Program-made: the position numbers and the translations under genes
Shown: positions 10,101 through 18,507 of the stretch, one piece after another
Layout: each line of letters opens with the position of its first letter
Numbering within the stretch: the first letter of the stretch is position 1
The notes under the pieces: generated by a model
What the model was told of the DNA's origin: nothing
What the model saw: only the letters and a program-made list of their open reading frames with translations
Database searches by the model: none
Virus record (IMG/VR): IMGVR_UViG_3300042359_000853
Coordinates: 124,001 to 188,000 of that record
Source of the DNA: a virus
DNA: 64,000 nucleotides
Strand: one strand, 5' to 3'

Positions 10101-11112
10101 AAACACACTTGCGTATTGGGACACAGCACTCAGAAGTTCTGGATATGATGCGTCATCATCGGTAGAAGTTTGGGTTCAGTTTGCTGTCGTAGGTGACAGC
10201 TCATCCCAAACATTCTACATAAACGGATCTCAAGTTGGTAGTACAATTTCTTTCGGTGCTGGTGGAACTACACACTGGGGTTGGGGTAATAATGATATAG
10301 TTCCGCAATCTTTTGGTCATGTTGCCAATCTATATTTTTACAATAGAAAGTTATCACTAGCAGAAATCACACAACAATATGATTTCCTCTCTCCTAGATT
10401 TGTACAAGTAACACCAACACCAACTTCTACAACAACACCGACACCTACACCAACTCCTACTGTAACACCAAATAGTGATATGTTACTTAAATTAGACGCT
10501 AATCTTTCAGAGAGTTATCCAGGCTCAGGCACTACTTGGTATGATCTAGCAGGCACACAACAAAACATGACTCTTGTTGGTAATCCTACTTTTGTTTCTG
10601 GAACTATATCTTATTTCGATTTCAACGGATCAGGTCAATATGCGCAAGGATCGGGTCTTACTGTTCCAACAACGGTTTATACTAAGTCCGTCTGGTTCTG
10701 GGTAGATGTATATACTGATAACAACATAGTAAGTGGATTTGATGGTGTTGGTGGTCACTTCATGTATATGGGTAGCTCACCAAAAATACAAGTTGGTCAC
10801 CACAATCAAGGGGTTGTATTCAATACCTATCAATCTACTGGAACAATATCACTTAATACATGGTACAATGTAGTTGTAACTTTCAATACTTCGAATGGAT
10901 TTAAAATTTATATAAATGGTCAGTTCGACAGTTCTCACAATATGACATTAGCACATCTTGGTAGTGGAACTACAAATTTAGCTAGTTACGCTAATACGGG
11001 GGGTAATTATCTAAATGGAAGAATATCAAAAGTCTATACTTGGCAAAAAGTTTTATCTGATCAAGAAGTTCTTGATATGTATAATCTTGATAAATCTTAC
11101 TTTGGTCACTAA
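7183..11112 (+). CDS. Giant LamG-domain adhesin/tail fibre with Thr/Pro-rich linkers
   Basis: A 1309-residue protein. Four LamG/concanavalin-type modules can be seen at about residues 1-185, 575-795, 865-1070 and 1096-1309, each with a FxFDG- or LxLDA-type opening, a W-x-x-V/F-V strand and a final YNRKLS/YTWQKVLSxxEV helix. Residues about 265-415 form a separate unassigned domain. The modules are joined by Thr/Pro/Gln/Val-rich linkers: residues 208-252, a 158-residue one at 415-572, then 800-860 and 1075-1095. The role is probably binding host surface glycans. The first LamG begins almost at Met1, so its first strand may be short. There is no signal peptide, as expected for a virion protein. 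Confidence 0.75.
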   Translation: MNFTIEWFQYMTSDLGNPRVFSINSFPTAKIAVSIESSIFRLWINSGIRFQEPVSLILNNWTHFAIVYTNGSIKIYKNGQKIGNTIEYYSGMITDYDDKLYIGTDLEEDSYFSGRLSNFRWTQDEVYSSNFNPLAQNYDVLADTILLLKFDDINDFVYDSSDTGKDTYGFTLSWSSTSPIGGSGSVVFNGIDGYLYVEPVDDFDFSAASITPTQTPTQTLTPTPSLSIVATSSTTTTTTTTTSTSTTSTTTLEPRVNYTSRVKFLYNKITKIARRGKDYYFEWELLVDESLKQKELGLLSDVMLKYFGINWDRYPTLEDFKKKSWPHIRSVTEGVQNVELKKISDAKGVYQIGWDFYLVSNNYSIGQIKELFEDGKEILRVSTLLQIEDLTSATSSIYEKYTTGIDLLKSDYLLISPTPTPTQTPTPTVTVTPTKTPTRTPTPTRTMTPTVTQTPTVTATPTVTPTVTSTLTPTVTPSVTETPTQTSTVTPTQTVTPTETSTQTPTQTPTITPSVTSTITPTVTSTPTETPTQTSSETPTSTVTPTLTVTPTRTVTPTNTQTPTTTPTSTITEGSIASGAFFYFDPGNTSSYSGSGTTLNDISGNGNNGSIFGSPVHTSGAGGYFTFDGVNDYILSPDIYFGATETHTIEVWIRPTAVDDCIWSDLGQPTINDGYHFAGAQILQTGPFNQIITSLWNGTAVTRVVNGAGSYLNTWKQVVRVYNGSVLTSYLDGVIGGTISIAYDSPHNDGITDWYLAFGAIDTTTYLGSVAGYFAGGYGIIRYYRRALSASEVLQNYNSTVYSYNTTTTTTTTIAPSSTPTPTQTPTQTPTSSQTPTTTPTSSITNTPTQTPTNTPSVTTTSAPVTLGLVIELDAYDSSSYPGSGTTVSNLRSPGTYDHTLTGSSFTTLNGIKCFDCSSGTKRVVVNGTGPLLPTTGYTYITWGRLKNDTSGFRTLLYTNSPKYTPITIPDGSNTLAYWDTALRSSGYDASSSVEVWVQFAVVGDSSSQTFYINGSQVGSTISFGAGGTTHWGWGNNDIVPQSFGHVANLYFYNRKLSLAEITQQYDFLSPRFVQVTPTPTSTTTPTPTPTPTVTPNSDMLLKLDANLSESYPGSGTTWYDLAGTQQNMTLVGNPTFVSGTISYFDFNGSGQYAQGSGLTVPTTVYTKSVWFWVDVYTDNNIVSGFDGVGGHFMYMGSSPKIQVGHHNQGVVFNTYQSTGTISLNTWYNVVVTFNTSNGFKIYINGQFDSSHNMTLAHLGSGTTNLASYANTGGNYLNGRISKVYTWQKVLSDQEVLDMYNLDKSYFGH
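8425..8900 (+). repeat. Thr/Pro-rich coding repeat in the adhesin
   Basis: About 158 codons of degenerate TPT/TVTPT units (ACA CCA ACT type). Codon use varies between units, so this is an old diversified repeat and not a recent slippage tract. Shorter tracts of the same kind lie at about 7805-7940, 9598-9770 and 10410-10470, the first including a poly-Thr run. Confidence 0.8.
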
Positions 11113-11879
11113 CCGAATAAATCATCACTTTTACCGTAGAAATGTTCCCTCAAAATTGGTAGATAATCATGACATTTGTATATCTTAGCTTCGTCGCCCT
11201 CTGGTCCTAAATGAACGAGATATCCCGATGGTATGATAATACCTTTACCCTCTAGGATAAGACGGTAGAGTGAAATCTGAATCGAATATTCATTGAGGTG
11301 AGTTTTACACCAATCTTGGAAAGGAGGTAGGAGTTTTTCCCAACATTTTTCAGATTCATCTACACCAGTGAACTTTTTATTGGATTTCCAATCAATAATA
11401 AATGGTATATCACCTTTTAGAAAAATAGAATCAATCGTTCCAGCAAGACCAAGCTCACCAGAGAAAACTTTAAGTTCAAACACGACTGGCTCAAAGTTTT
11501 TTAGATACTTAGCCCAGAAAAGATTGAATTTGTTGATTCTACGAACAGCTTCAATATCTGTAGGTAGTTCTTGATAAATGCCGTTGTAGTAGTTCTCGAC
11601 CCACTTATGAACTGAAGTTCCAAGATCGGTGGATATTTTGGCACCAGTTTTCCATTCTAATAAAATCTCTTCTACTGGAACTCCAGTTTTTTCGCTCCGT
11701 TTTTTTGCCCAAAAATCTTCGTCGAATTTTTTATGAAATCTCGAGATATATTTAGTAACTGAAGTAAGTTCAGTATCTCTATAATAATATCGGTGAGCTG
11801 CCTCGTTAAAGACAAACTCTTTATCCTTGAAAACTTCTAATCTATCCTTGAGATTCTGGGTTGCTATCTTGTTCGTCAT
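11109..11879 (-). CDS. PD-(D/E)XK exonuclease, RecB/Cas4-like
   Basis: A 256-residue protein with the RecB-family nuclease signature in order: GTSVHKWVE with H91, GTIDSIF with D150, IIDWKS with D163 and K165, and YSIQISLY with Q201. It is therefore probably a DNA exonuclease for recombination or host DNA turnover. It converges on the adhesin gene with a 4-bp overlap, and its start overlaps the end of the next minus-strand gene by 38 bp in another frame, suggesting translational coupling. No Fe-S cysteine cluster is visible. Confidence 0.75.
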   Translation of the reverse strand: MTNKIATQNLKDRLEVFKDKEFVFNEAAHRYYYRDTELTSVTKYISRFHKKFDEDFWAKKRSEKTGVPVEEILLEWKTGAKISTDLGTSVHKWVENYYNGIYQELPTDIEAVRRINKFNLFWAKYLKNFEPVVFELKVFSGELGLAGTIDSIFLKGDIPFIIDWKSNKKFTGVDESEKCWEKLLPPFQDWCKTHLNEYSIQISLYRLILEGKGIIIPSGYLVHLGPEGDEAKIYKCHDYLPILREHFYGKSDDLFG

Positions 11880-13395
11880 CTGGATTATAGTCTAGAAGAG
11901 ATGATGGTGTCTCAATAAAAGTTTCCTCTCTGTTTCTAATCATATTTATAGAAACTCTGAGTTGAGAAGCTAATTCTTGTCTGAGTAATTCAGAATTTCT
12001 GAGTAATTCAGAACGGTCCCGGTCTACGACTATATCGGATCGGAGTCTTCGTGTATCCAAGTGCCCTGTAATATCGCCCATAGATTCCTCATATACAACC
12101 TGTTCAGATGGGTCTTCTGATACATTTATATCTACCGCTGCATTATTTTCATTACCTAGTTCGGGTTCGGGTCGTTGAATCTCGATCGTTTGTTGATGTA
12201 GAAATCTTCTGTAAGGATTTCTTTCAGTTAATAACTCTCTGAATTTCTCTACTTTTTTCATTTTCAGATCTGCTACATCTGAATTTTCAATATCACCGTT
12301 GAGCTCTTCCCATTTTCCTGAGAAAAGATGATCTTCAATTTTATCAGAATATCTACAATCATCAACATGAATCCATCGATTAAGAATATCAGATGAAACA
12401 ACACGGTTTCTATGAACTCTGATATCACGATAATCTAGATAGATTACATCTGAACTATTGTAGTAGTTCAAGTCCTCTTGACTTTGCTCAAGTGAACTAC
12501 TGGGATTAAAAGATCCACTAGAAGAGGTCATTACTACGATTCTCTCACTATTTTTTGGATGATAGTTGTAGAAAGTTTTACTATCCAGGTCAAAAAACTT
12601 GAACGTATCTAAATAGGGAAATCTACTAATATCGGTAGTATCAAGTTTTACCGAAAGTTCAAGGTATTGACGCTTTCCATCTACCATAAACCATAAAGAA
12701 GAGTTCCAACTCTGTTCAGCGCGGCAGTAGTATCCGTTTTCTGTAGCAAAGTCTTTAAAGAGTCCACGATACACAGAATCGTTGGTTGTGTAGATTCTAT
12801 CCATGATTTTCAGACCACCATCGACTTCCCAAAGAAGAGCTCTTCCTAAGAGTGTTCCGAAAATTTTATCACGAAGAATAAGTAGATCGATAGTTCCACT
12901 ATTTTTCGTGTAGAGATCAAAGAACTCCTGACAAGATTTATGCTTCATACAAGACGAGTTCAAGCTACCGTGTGTTCGCTTATCGTAACTTTCTTCATCA
13001 TACCACCATGTGATTTCCTCACCAGTGGCGATGGAAAACTGGGTATGTAGTTTAGATCCGTGAGATTTGATACTATCGATGAATATTTCCATTTCTTGAT
13101 AGTCAATTTTTCTAAAAATCTTAGAAATAACACCAGATGGTTTTGTTTGATAACGCTTTGATGAAGACCAAATCTCATCTTGAGAAATCTTCTCAAACCT
13201 ATCGTGTGTAAGGTAGGAAAGTTTTGAAGGATCAGAAATCGAAATGCCTAAGTAGTTGACAGGATCTTCTACGATTTCATCAAGAGGTATTCTACCCTCA
13301 AGAAGAATCCTCGCGTAGTAAGATTTAGAAGATATAGCTTCAAGAAGATTGTGAAGCTCGGGTGAGATTTCTGGTTTGAAATAAGTTGGTTCCAT
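11842..13395 (-). CDS. SCM-domain protein (paralogue of the 46286 gene)
   Basis: A 517-residue protein of unknown function. Residues about 125-290 are clearly related to residues 225-385 of the protein at 46286-47707: W-Y-(x)-E-x-Y, then a GSLNSSCM motif (148-150 SCM), FDLYTKN, GRALLW, MDRIY and a final FPYLDTFKFF. The C-terminal third is acidic and probably disordered, with Arg-rich segments near residues 440-490. This copy lacks the zinc-finger tail and the capsid-targeting motif of its paralogue. It is in the minus-strand non-structural block, 8 bp from the next gene. Confidence 0.6.
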   Translation of the reverse strand: MEPTYFKPEISPELHNLLEAISSKSYYARILLEGRIPLDEIVEDPVNYLGISISDPSKLSYLTHDRFEKISQDEIWSSSKRYQTKPSGVISKIFRKIDYQEMEIFIDSIKSHGSKLHTQFSIATGEEITWWYDEESYDKRTHGSLNSSCMKHKSCQEFFDLYTKNSGTIDLLILRDKIFGTLLGRALLWEVDGGLKIMDRIYTTNDSVYRGLFKDFATENGYYCRAEQSWNSSLWFMVDGKRQYLELSVKLDTTDISRFPYLDTFKFFDLDSKTFYNYHPKNSERIVVMTSSSGSFNPSSSLEQSQEDLNYYNSSDVIYLDYRDIRVHRNRVVSSDILNRWIHVDDCRYSDKIEDHLFSGKWEELNGDIENSDVADLKMKKVEKFRELLTERNPYRRFLHQQTIEIQRPEPELGNENNAAVDINVSEDPSEQVVYEESMGDITGHLDTRRLRSDIVVDRDRSELLRNSELLRQELASQLRVSINMIRNREETFIETPSSLLDYNPDDEQDSNPESQG

Positions 13396-13403
13396 TTTTT
13401 TTA

Positions 13404-14276
13404 TTAAGTGGTTTGAAGAAGAAAGTCGAGTTTTTCGTTACGAATAAAACAAGTTGTCATACGCATAATTTTTTGTGCTTCTTTTTTTATAACGTGAGAA
13501 TCTTCGTTAGAAAATATCTGTAAATATAGTGTAAAAACATCAAACGCGTCTAGGCTAAAATCATTTTCTCTAGTGAAAATAATATCTTTACTCTGTGTAT
13601 ATAAAACTTGTTTTTGCGAAGGTGTTAAATCCTTTAGTATCCTACGACCAAAAATTAAAACTTTCTTAAAGGCATCAAACTTTTTGTGATCTGATTTATT
13701 ATCCTTTTCACAAAGAATACGCCTGATATTTGAAATCATAACTCTTTGACCAACCAAACTGTTGATAGCTGAGATTTGTTCTAAAAAAGTTTCACTTACT
13801 AGATTTGATGAAACTTTATCAGCCGCTCTTGTTACACCAGTCAAATGTTTCTTATAGAGGGAAAAGTTTCTATCTGAAAAAACGATTTGTTTATTGCTGT
13901 CTTGTGATTGTAGTCCGATATTCAGCTGGAGAGCTCTTGATTTATCAGAAGAAGACAGAATGTAAAAACTTTTGTTCCAAAAAGATCCAGCTACTTCAAC
14001 TTGATCTGAAAGTAGGGTTAAGGACTGAACACCACCACGAATTTGTAGTCGATAAAAACTAATAGTAAAATTTTGTTCGATTTCAAGAATCTTTTCTTTC
14101 ATGAAAGAAGTAATATCAAATATCTCGTATTTATCCGATACTTCCCTTGTTGAAATTACCCTGTCACCCCACTTGGTGACTACCGTATTTGAGACTTTAT
14201 GAATGGTGATTTTTTCGATTTGAGAAAAAAGTTTCTCTCTATCCCAGGCCTTAAAATTTGACATTATCCAATTCAT
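13404..14276 (-). CDS. Hypothetical protein
   Basis: A 290-residue protein I do not recognise. The first half is beta-rich with a SDQVEVAGSFWNKSFYIL segment; the second half is helical and Lys-rich. There is no membrane segment, signal peptide or metal motif. A TATATTTG element lies 23 bp before the ATG. A second in-frame ATG at residue 5 (MSNFKAWDREK) is an equally possible start. It leads a block with the SCM-domain and nuclease genes, so a role in nucleic-acid metabolism is possible but unproven. Confidence 0.55.
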   Translation of the reverse strand: MNWIMSNFKAWDREKLFSQIEKITIHKVSNTVVTKWGDRVISTREVSDKYEIFDITSFMKEKILEIEQNFTISFYRLQIRGGVQSLTLLSDQVEVAGSFWNKSFYILSSSDKSRALQLNIGLQSQDSNKQIVFSDRNFSLYKKHLTGVTRAADKVSSNLVSETFLEQISAINSLVGQRVMISNIRRILCEKDNKSDHKKFDAFKKVLIFGRRILKDLTPSQKQVLYTQSKDIIFTRENDFSLDAFDVFTLYLQIFSNEDSHVIKKEAQKIMRMTTCFIRNEKLDFLLQTT

Positions 14277-14298
14277 AAGTTTATTTTTATCTACTCAG

Positions 14299-14306
14299 CA
14301 AATATA
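14299..14306 (-). promoter_or_regulatory. TATATTTG, Bacteroidota-type -7 element
   Basis: TATATTTG on the minus strand lies 22 bp before the ATG at 14276. It matches TAnnTTTG, but no TTG is present 19-20 bp upstream, so it is a weaker case than the others. Confidence 0.4.
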
Positions 14307-14336
14307 GAGAGGAATGAATGGAGTTGTATATTAAAT

Positions 14337-15203
14337 TTAGGTTAAGTTTGTGTAGTTCATCACCAAAACTTCGGTTGCTCGTGATTGTTTTTGTCCACTT
14401 TTAGCCATCGCTGCTTTTGCGAACTCTTGCTGAGTCCATCGGTAACTATCCTTAGGAAACCACTCTTCGAGCTCATTAAAGGGATAATAAGATAGTGAAA
14501 ATTTTCCCGAGATTGATTTTAGACAATTTGCTAGACGAAGATGGTCTCGAGAAGTAAAATCGTGATTGGAATAGTAGGATCCCTCACCGACTTTCCAATA
14601 GGGTGGATCGCAATAGAAATAAGTATCAGGTGAATCTAAGAGAGTAATGATCTGTTCAAAATCAAGCCGATAAACATCGGTTATTAGAGAAAACTTTTCG
14701 CACCATTTATCATTCTCTAGTTTATTGATAAAAGATTGAAACTTCGAGTGGTATTTACCCTTCAGATCAATATATCCTGAAGTCTTGGGATTTGCTCCTG
14801 AGAAGATATTAGAAAGAATCAGCGCGTGTTTGGCAGCTCTTTCGAGATTTGGGACTTCTTCTATTTTGGATTCATCACCATAGAGCTCTCGTTGAGATTG
14901 TAAAAAAAAGTTTTTAGTATCTAAAGATGAACCTACACCCTTTTTTTGATAGGGAAAACTTTTACATATTTCTAAAACACCTTTAGGATCTTGACGAAGA
15001 CTTAGAAAAAGATTGTAGTTCAAGGGGTTCAAATCGTTATAGACAATCCTTTCAAGGTGTGGGTAGTTATCCAAGTTCATTCCGAAATAAGTCCAGAACA
15101 TACCCGAGAAAGTTTCTACATAAGTTTTGATATTTTTTGGTATTTCGGGTATAATCAACTTTTTAGCTATTTGACTTTTACCACCGATATAGGGAAGGCA
15201 CAT
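14337..15203 (-). CDS. DNA adenine methyltransferase, Dam/D12 class
   Basis: A 288-residue N6-adenine methyltransferase. The N-terminal PYIGGKSQIAKKL is the SAM-binding FxGxK-type motif, followed by VETFSGMF. The catalytic DPPY is in FYCDPPYWK near residue 197. The length fits the Dam/M.MboIIA class. It probably marks phage DNA against host restriction; the target site cannot be read from sequence. It starts one base from the stop of the DUF151 gene (ATG/stop overlap), so the two are coupled. A second, divergent copy is at 47710-48651. Confidence 0.85.
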   Translation of the reverse strand: MCLPYIGGKSQIAKKLIIPEIPKNIKTYVETFSGMFWTYFGMNLDNYPHLERIVYNDLNPLNYNLFLSLRQDPKGVLEICKSFPYQKKGVGSSLDTKNFFLQSQRELYGDESKIEEVPNLERAAKHALILSNIFSGANPKTSGYIDLKGKYHSKFQSFINKLENDKWCEKFSLITDVYRLDFEQIITLLDSPDTYFYCDPPYWKVGEGSYYSNHDFTSRDHLRLANCLKSISGKFSLSYYPFNELEEWFPKDSYRWTQQEFAKAAMAKSGQKQSRATEVLVMNYTNLT

Positions 15204-15793
15204 TAATCTAGTTCTCCTTTCATTGCTTTTATTTTATCTCGGATCTGAGATGCGATCTCGTAGTCTTCTTCTTCGAGTGCTTTATCGAGCATTTTCTGAA
15301 GATTTTCTAAAGTTACTTTAGGAGAAGAGCCTTGTTTTTTTGGCTGTTGAGGTTCGGATGCCTCTTCATCTAGATCAGGGATCAACCCGTAGATTTCCAT
15401 TACTTCAGATGAAACATAAATAGGAAGTTCTAGTTTTGCTGCTAGACAAAGAGCATCTCCTACACCTACATTGATCTCAATTTCTCCTTCTTGTGAGTTT
15501 GTAATAACTTTAGTATAAAAAATTCCCTCGAAAACAGAGTGTAAATAAACCGCATCCATCGTAAAGTTGTGATTAGTTGAGAGCGATTCAAAAAGATCCC
15601 AAACAAAAACTTTTTGAGTTTCTATTTTTTCAAGTTGAAGTGCGATAAACTGAGCTTCTCTATCACGAACAATCACCGGTAGTTTTCTATCACCACTCTC
15701 TTCTTCAAGAACAACGATATAGTTATCACCCATCGATTGGGTCTGTGATAGACCGATTATATTACACTCTATTTTCTTTTGGAAATTTGACAT
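15203..15793 (-). CDS. DUF151 bifunctional-nuclease-type protein with UVR motif
   Basis: A 196-residue protein. Residues 5-125 match the DUF151/BFN fold (LPVIVRDREAQFIALQLE; DAVYLHSVFEGIFYTKVI; GVGDALCLAAKLELPIYVS). Residues about 160-193 form a UVR motif (LDKALEEEDYEIASQIRDKI). This exact two-domain architecture is common in Bacteroidota chromosomes. The cellular role is poorly known; plant and archaeal relatives have nuclease activity. In a phage it looks acquired from the host. It is directly upstream of the Dam-type gene. Confidence 0.8.
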   Translation of the reverse strand: MSNFQKKIECNIIGLSQTQSMGDNYIVVLEEESGDRKLPVIVRDREAQFIALQLEKIETQKVFVWDLFESLSTNHNFTMDAVYLHSVFEGIFYTKVITNSQEGEIEINVGVGDALCLAAKLELPIYVSSEVMEIYGLIPDLDEEASEPQQPKKQGSSPKVTLENLQKMLDKALEEEDYEIASQIRDKIKAMKGELD

Positions 15794-15840
15794 TTGTTAT
15801 TTTATGATTTTATCTTAAAAGGTTGCGAACAAAAAAGAAA

Positions 15841-15868
15841 AAAAACCTGGACAGAATCCAGGTTTTTT
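15841..15868 (-). terminator. Bidirectional-looking Rho-independent terminator
   Basis: AAAACCTGG and CCAGGTTTT pair around ACAGAAT, with A and T runs on either side. It lies just after the stop of the MoxR-type ATPase (15871) and would end that transcript. Confidence 0.75.
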
Positions 15869-15870
15869 TC

Positions 15871-17058
15871 TTACATTTTTACCTTACTCTCGGTAGTAGT
15901 TGGTGGTTTGTTGATCCGTTGAATGTTCAGTAGGACATCTTTGAAGGCGCTAAGGAATTTTTTCACCTTTGGGTTTGAGATTTGATCCGTTGGGTCGTCT
16001 AAAATCCATAGTAGATAAGCTGTGAGTTCATCATCACCAAGACGCTTTAGAAACTTTGTGAGGTTTGTTAGTTGCTTATCGGATAGATTACCAACAGCAA
16101 ATTCTGGTTCTTTTAAGGATTGAACAAGTTCAGAGTTCTTATCACGGTTGTATTTATCTAGTATTTCTGAAACCTCATCATACCTATTGAGAACGTCACG
16201 AATACTCACACTCATCATTTCTTCACAATATTGTAGAAAACGTTGAGCTCCATTTCCAACATACGAGTGGGAAACTTCTCGTAGATAATCAATGAACATA
16301 TTCACTGAAGATTCTTTACCGAAGTTCTGAACAATAAAATCACTCAAGAAAGTCCAAGAACGAGGTGTAGCGTATGCTTTTGTATTTTCGGTTGGATTCT
16401 GATACAGCTTATCAGGGTAAGCTTTAAGATAAGAGATAATCAAGGGGTGAACCCACTTTGACGCAAAGTCTGTTTGCCAATCGTTCGCAGAGAGTGAGTG
16501 AGACATATGAATAAGACGGTTGTTCAACGCATTGTCGAACTCTTCTACGTCTGTTCCATCTTCGTCACCAAGGTTACCAGAGGCCATCATTAAAACGTTA
16601 CTATTAAACTTGAAGTCACCAATCTCACGCTCAAGTAAGATCTGAAGAGCTGCGTTTCTTACAAATTGCGGAGCTCTGTTCAACTCTTCGAAGTGAATAA
16701 TGGTGGGTTGAGAGTTAGCTTTCAGAGCCCACTCTGGTGTAGAATATCCGTGACACTTCCTAGAGACACCATCGATATCTACTTCTTTAAGGTAGGGAAA
16801 CTTAAAGTCGGTTTCATCAGACATCGATAGACGTAAATCCATATACTGGAAATTCATCTTGTCTGCGATAGACCTGGCGATAGCTGATTTAGCGATACCA
16901 GGTTTTGAGGTAATATAAAGAACACCACTCTTAGGCCACATACACATAAAATATAAACGCTCTCTACGGGTGAGTTCCCGCATTCTTTGGGAGATCTCTT
17001 CGGGAAGAGCTGTGGTCACTGGAAGTGGATTTGGATTTTTTGGAGACATTTTAGCCAT
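15871..17058 (-). CDS. MoxR-type AAA+ ATPase
   Basis: A 395-residue AAA+ ATPase of the AAA_5/MoxR type. Walker A is unusual (SKPGIAKS, residues 51-58: Ser for the first Gly and Ala before the Lys). Walker B is IIHFEELNRA near 120-129. Sensor-1 (VLMMASGNLG) and an arginine-containing NNRLIHM follow. MoxR ATPases act as chaperones with VWA-domain partners; a VWA metallopeptidase lies 4 kb upstream at 20951-22231. It has a strong Bacteroidota-type promoter and its own terminator. Confidence 0.8.
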   Translation of the reverse strand: MAKMSPKNPNPLPVTTALPEEISQRMRELTRRERLYFMCMWPKSGVLYITSKPGIAKSAIARSIADKMNFQYMDLRLSMSDETDFKFPYLKEVDIDGVSRKCHGYSTPEWALKANSQPTIIHFEELNRAPQFVRNAALQILLEREIGDFKFNSNVLMMASGNLGDEDGTDVEEFDNALNNRLIHMSHSLSANDWQTDFASKWVHPLIISYLKAYPDKLYQNPTENTKAYATPRSWTFLSDFIVQNFGKESSVNMFIDYLREVSHSYVGNGAQRFLQYCEEMMSVSIRDVLNRYDEVSEILDKYNRDKNSELVQSLKEPEFAVGNLSDKQLTNLTKFLKRLGDDELTAYLLWILDDPTDQISNPKVKKFLSAFKDVLLNIQRINKPPTTTESKVKM

Positions 17059-17074
17059 AGTTCGTTTTTTTTTA

Positions 17075-17105
17075 CAAAGATAAGAAGATTTTTGGTAGAA
17101 AACAA
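17075..17105 (-). promoter_or_regulatory. Bacteroidota-type promoter of the MoxR gene
   Basis: On the minus strand TTG (17105-17103), 20 bp, then TATCTTTG (17082-17075), 16 nt before the ATG at 17058. It fits TTG-N19/20-TAnnTTTG. Confidence 0.75.
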
Positions 17106-17124
17106 ATATTTAATGAAAATATTT

Positions 17125-17454
17125 TTAGAAAGGATATTGATTGGATTCTAACTTTACCGATCCAGAAATCAACTGGTCTAATACCCAGGCTAGATTATAG
17201 ACATCACAACTACCAAGATTGATATAATCCTCTTCTTGAGAGATAAGACAAACTTTATTATTGTGGTATCCTAAACTACAAATACTTAACGATTCAGTAT
17301 CATAGGCATCGTCGTATCCATTTACTAATCTATCTAAACGAAAAGAGGTTGGAAGATTAAGCCTGGAATCTTTGTCTTCGATTAAAAAACTTACCTTCTG
17401 TGCGATAAGGTTGATCATTTCTGATTGGAGATCTTGAATTTTTTGTCTAAACAT
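17125..17454 (-). CDS. Hypothetical protein
   Basis: A 109-residue protein of unknown function, starting at the ATG at 17454 (MFRQKIQDLQ). A longer reading from a TTG at 17487 is possible, but it would place the TATATTTG promoter element inside the coding sequence, so the ATG is preferred. It is helical at the N-terminus and has no recognised motif. It has its own promoter between the 17494 gene and the MoxR gene. Confidence 0.5.
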   Translation of the reverse strand: MFRQKIQDLQSEMINLIAQKVSFLIEDKDSRLNLPTSFRLDRLVNGYDDAYDTESLSICSLGYHNNKVCLISQEEDYINLGSCDVYNLAWVLDQLISGSVKLESNQYPF

Positions 17455-17474
17455 CTTTTTTGTTTTTAGTCCAG

Positions 17475-17505
17475 CAAATATATCCAAGATTTTCTAAATA
17501 TCCAA
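17475..17505 (-). promoter_or_regulatory. Bacteroidota-type promoter
   Basis: Minus strand TTG (17505-17503), 20 bp, TATATTTG (17482-17475), 20 nt before the ATG at 17454. The -33 element lies inside the end of the upstream gene. Confidence 0.7.
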
Positions 17506-18084
17506 AGAATCTGAAAAGTTTTTTTCGACTTGTATGTTTTTTAGGGAGACAACAGGCTTGACACGCTCAAAAACCTTTTCAACCTGACCTAGATTGGATA
17601 GATTATCAATAGTTCCGGGTTTTATGGAATATTTGATAGTTTCTGTAAGTATTTTGGATTTGTCTTCTGGTGATATTTCATCTGACATTCCGATCATCTC
17701 TTGTAGTATAGGTAGATACTTCTCTACCATTTCAGAGGATATAGACCATTCGTGTGTTTCTTGAATAGCATCTCTACCAAGTTCAGATTCGACCAAAGAT
17801 TTAGTGGTCTCATTTAGAGAGATATACCTATCACTCGGAACGAAAAGAACACTTGAAACTTCACTTTCTCTTTGTGAATAAACTTTCAGAGAACCTGGAT
17901 TCATACGAGAATTTTCATACATCCGGCACCACTCGACTTTAGCTACTTCTTTGACTTGGTCGGTCAGAGTAGATACGATGTTCTCTCTTTCTTTGATCTC
18001 AAGATTGAGTTTATGTATTTGTGAAACCCTCGAAAAAAATAGTGGATCTTTAGTTTCTACGGATATTTGTAACTTTTTAGGCAT
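17494..18084 (-). CDS. Hypothetical protein
   Basis: A 196-residue soluble protein of unknown function, largely helical, with a Lys/Glu-rich N-terminal helix (residues 23-50). Its start overlaps the stop of the 18077 gene by 8 bp, so the two are probably translationally coupled. No catalytic motif is visible. Confidence 0.5.
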   Translation of the reverse strand: MPKKLQISVETKDPLFFSRVSQIHKLNLEIKERENIVSTLTDQVKEVAKVEWCRMYENSRMNPGSLKVYSQRESEVSSVLFVPSDRYISLNETTKSLVESELGRDAIQETHEWSISSEMVEKYLPILQEMIGMSDEISPEDKSKILTETIKYSIKPGTIDNLSNLGQVEKVFERVKPVVSLKNIQVEKNFSDSLDI

Positions 18085-18490
18085 ATTGTAACTCTTTGTA
18101 TTTTAATGATTTTACACTCTTTAGATTAGAGCAAAGATACGCTCTAAAAAAACGATTACCAAAATTAGTTCCTTGAATCTCAACTAGATAACTTTGGTCT
18201 GAAACTTTTTTAACTGAAATTTTAGTCTCGTTTGTATGCCAGTAAGGATACCTTACTACACCGGTGCTTCTTGTGTTTCGAAGTGTATTCTCAAATTGTA
18301 ACCGATCGACCTCTCCTTTTCCAAATAAGTTCTCAAAATATTCATCTAGATGCCTAGCTTCTGATTCATCAAAGTTCCAGAGTTTTTTGTCAGTCAATAG
18401 ATGTTCAATCTCTGATGATGTTATTGGCAGAGTATCTGATGAAAAGGTAGTAGAGAGAGTTGTGTAGTAATCTGATTGTGTTGAAAACAT
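18077..18490 (-). CDS. Hypothetical protein
   Basis: A 137-residue protein with a Ser/Thr-rich N-terminus and a beta-rich C-terminal half. No family is recognised. It lies 17 bp downstream of the glutamine synthetase gene on the same strand and overlaps the next gene by 8 bp, so it belongs to the same transcript. Nothing in the sequence links it to nitrogen metabolism. Confidence 0.5.
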   Translation of the reverse strand: MFSTQSDYYTTLSTTFSSDTLPITSSEIEHLLTDKKLWNFDESEARHLDEYFENLFGKGEVDRLQFENTLRNTRSTGVVRYPYWHTNETKISVKKVSDQSYLVEIQGTNFGNRFFRAYLCSNLKSVKSLKYKELQYA

Positions 18491-18507
18491 AAATATTTTT
18501 TACAAGG

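Noticed and set aside
17455-17487. TTG-initiated extension of the 17125 gene
   Set aside because: The TATATTTG promoter element lies within it; the ATG at 17454 is more likely.
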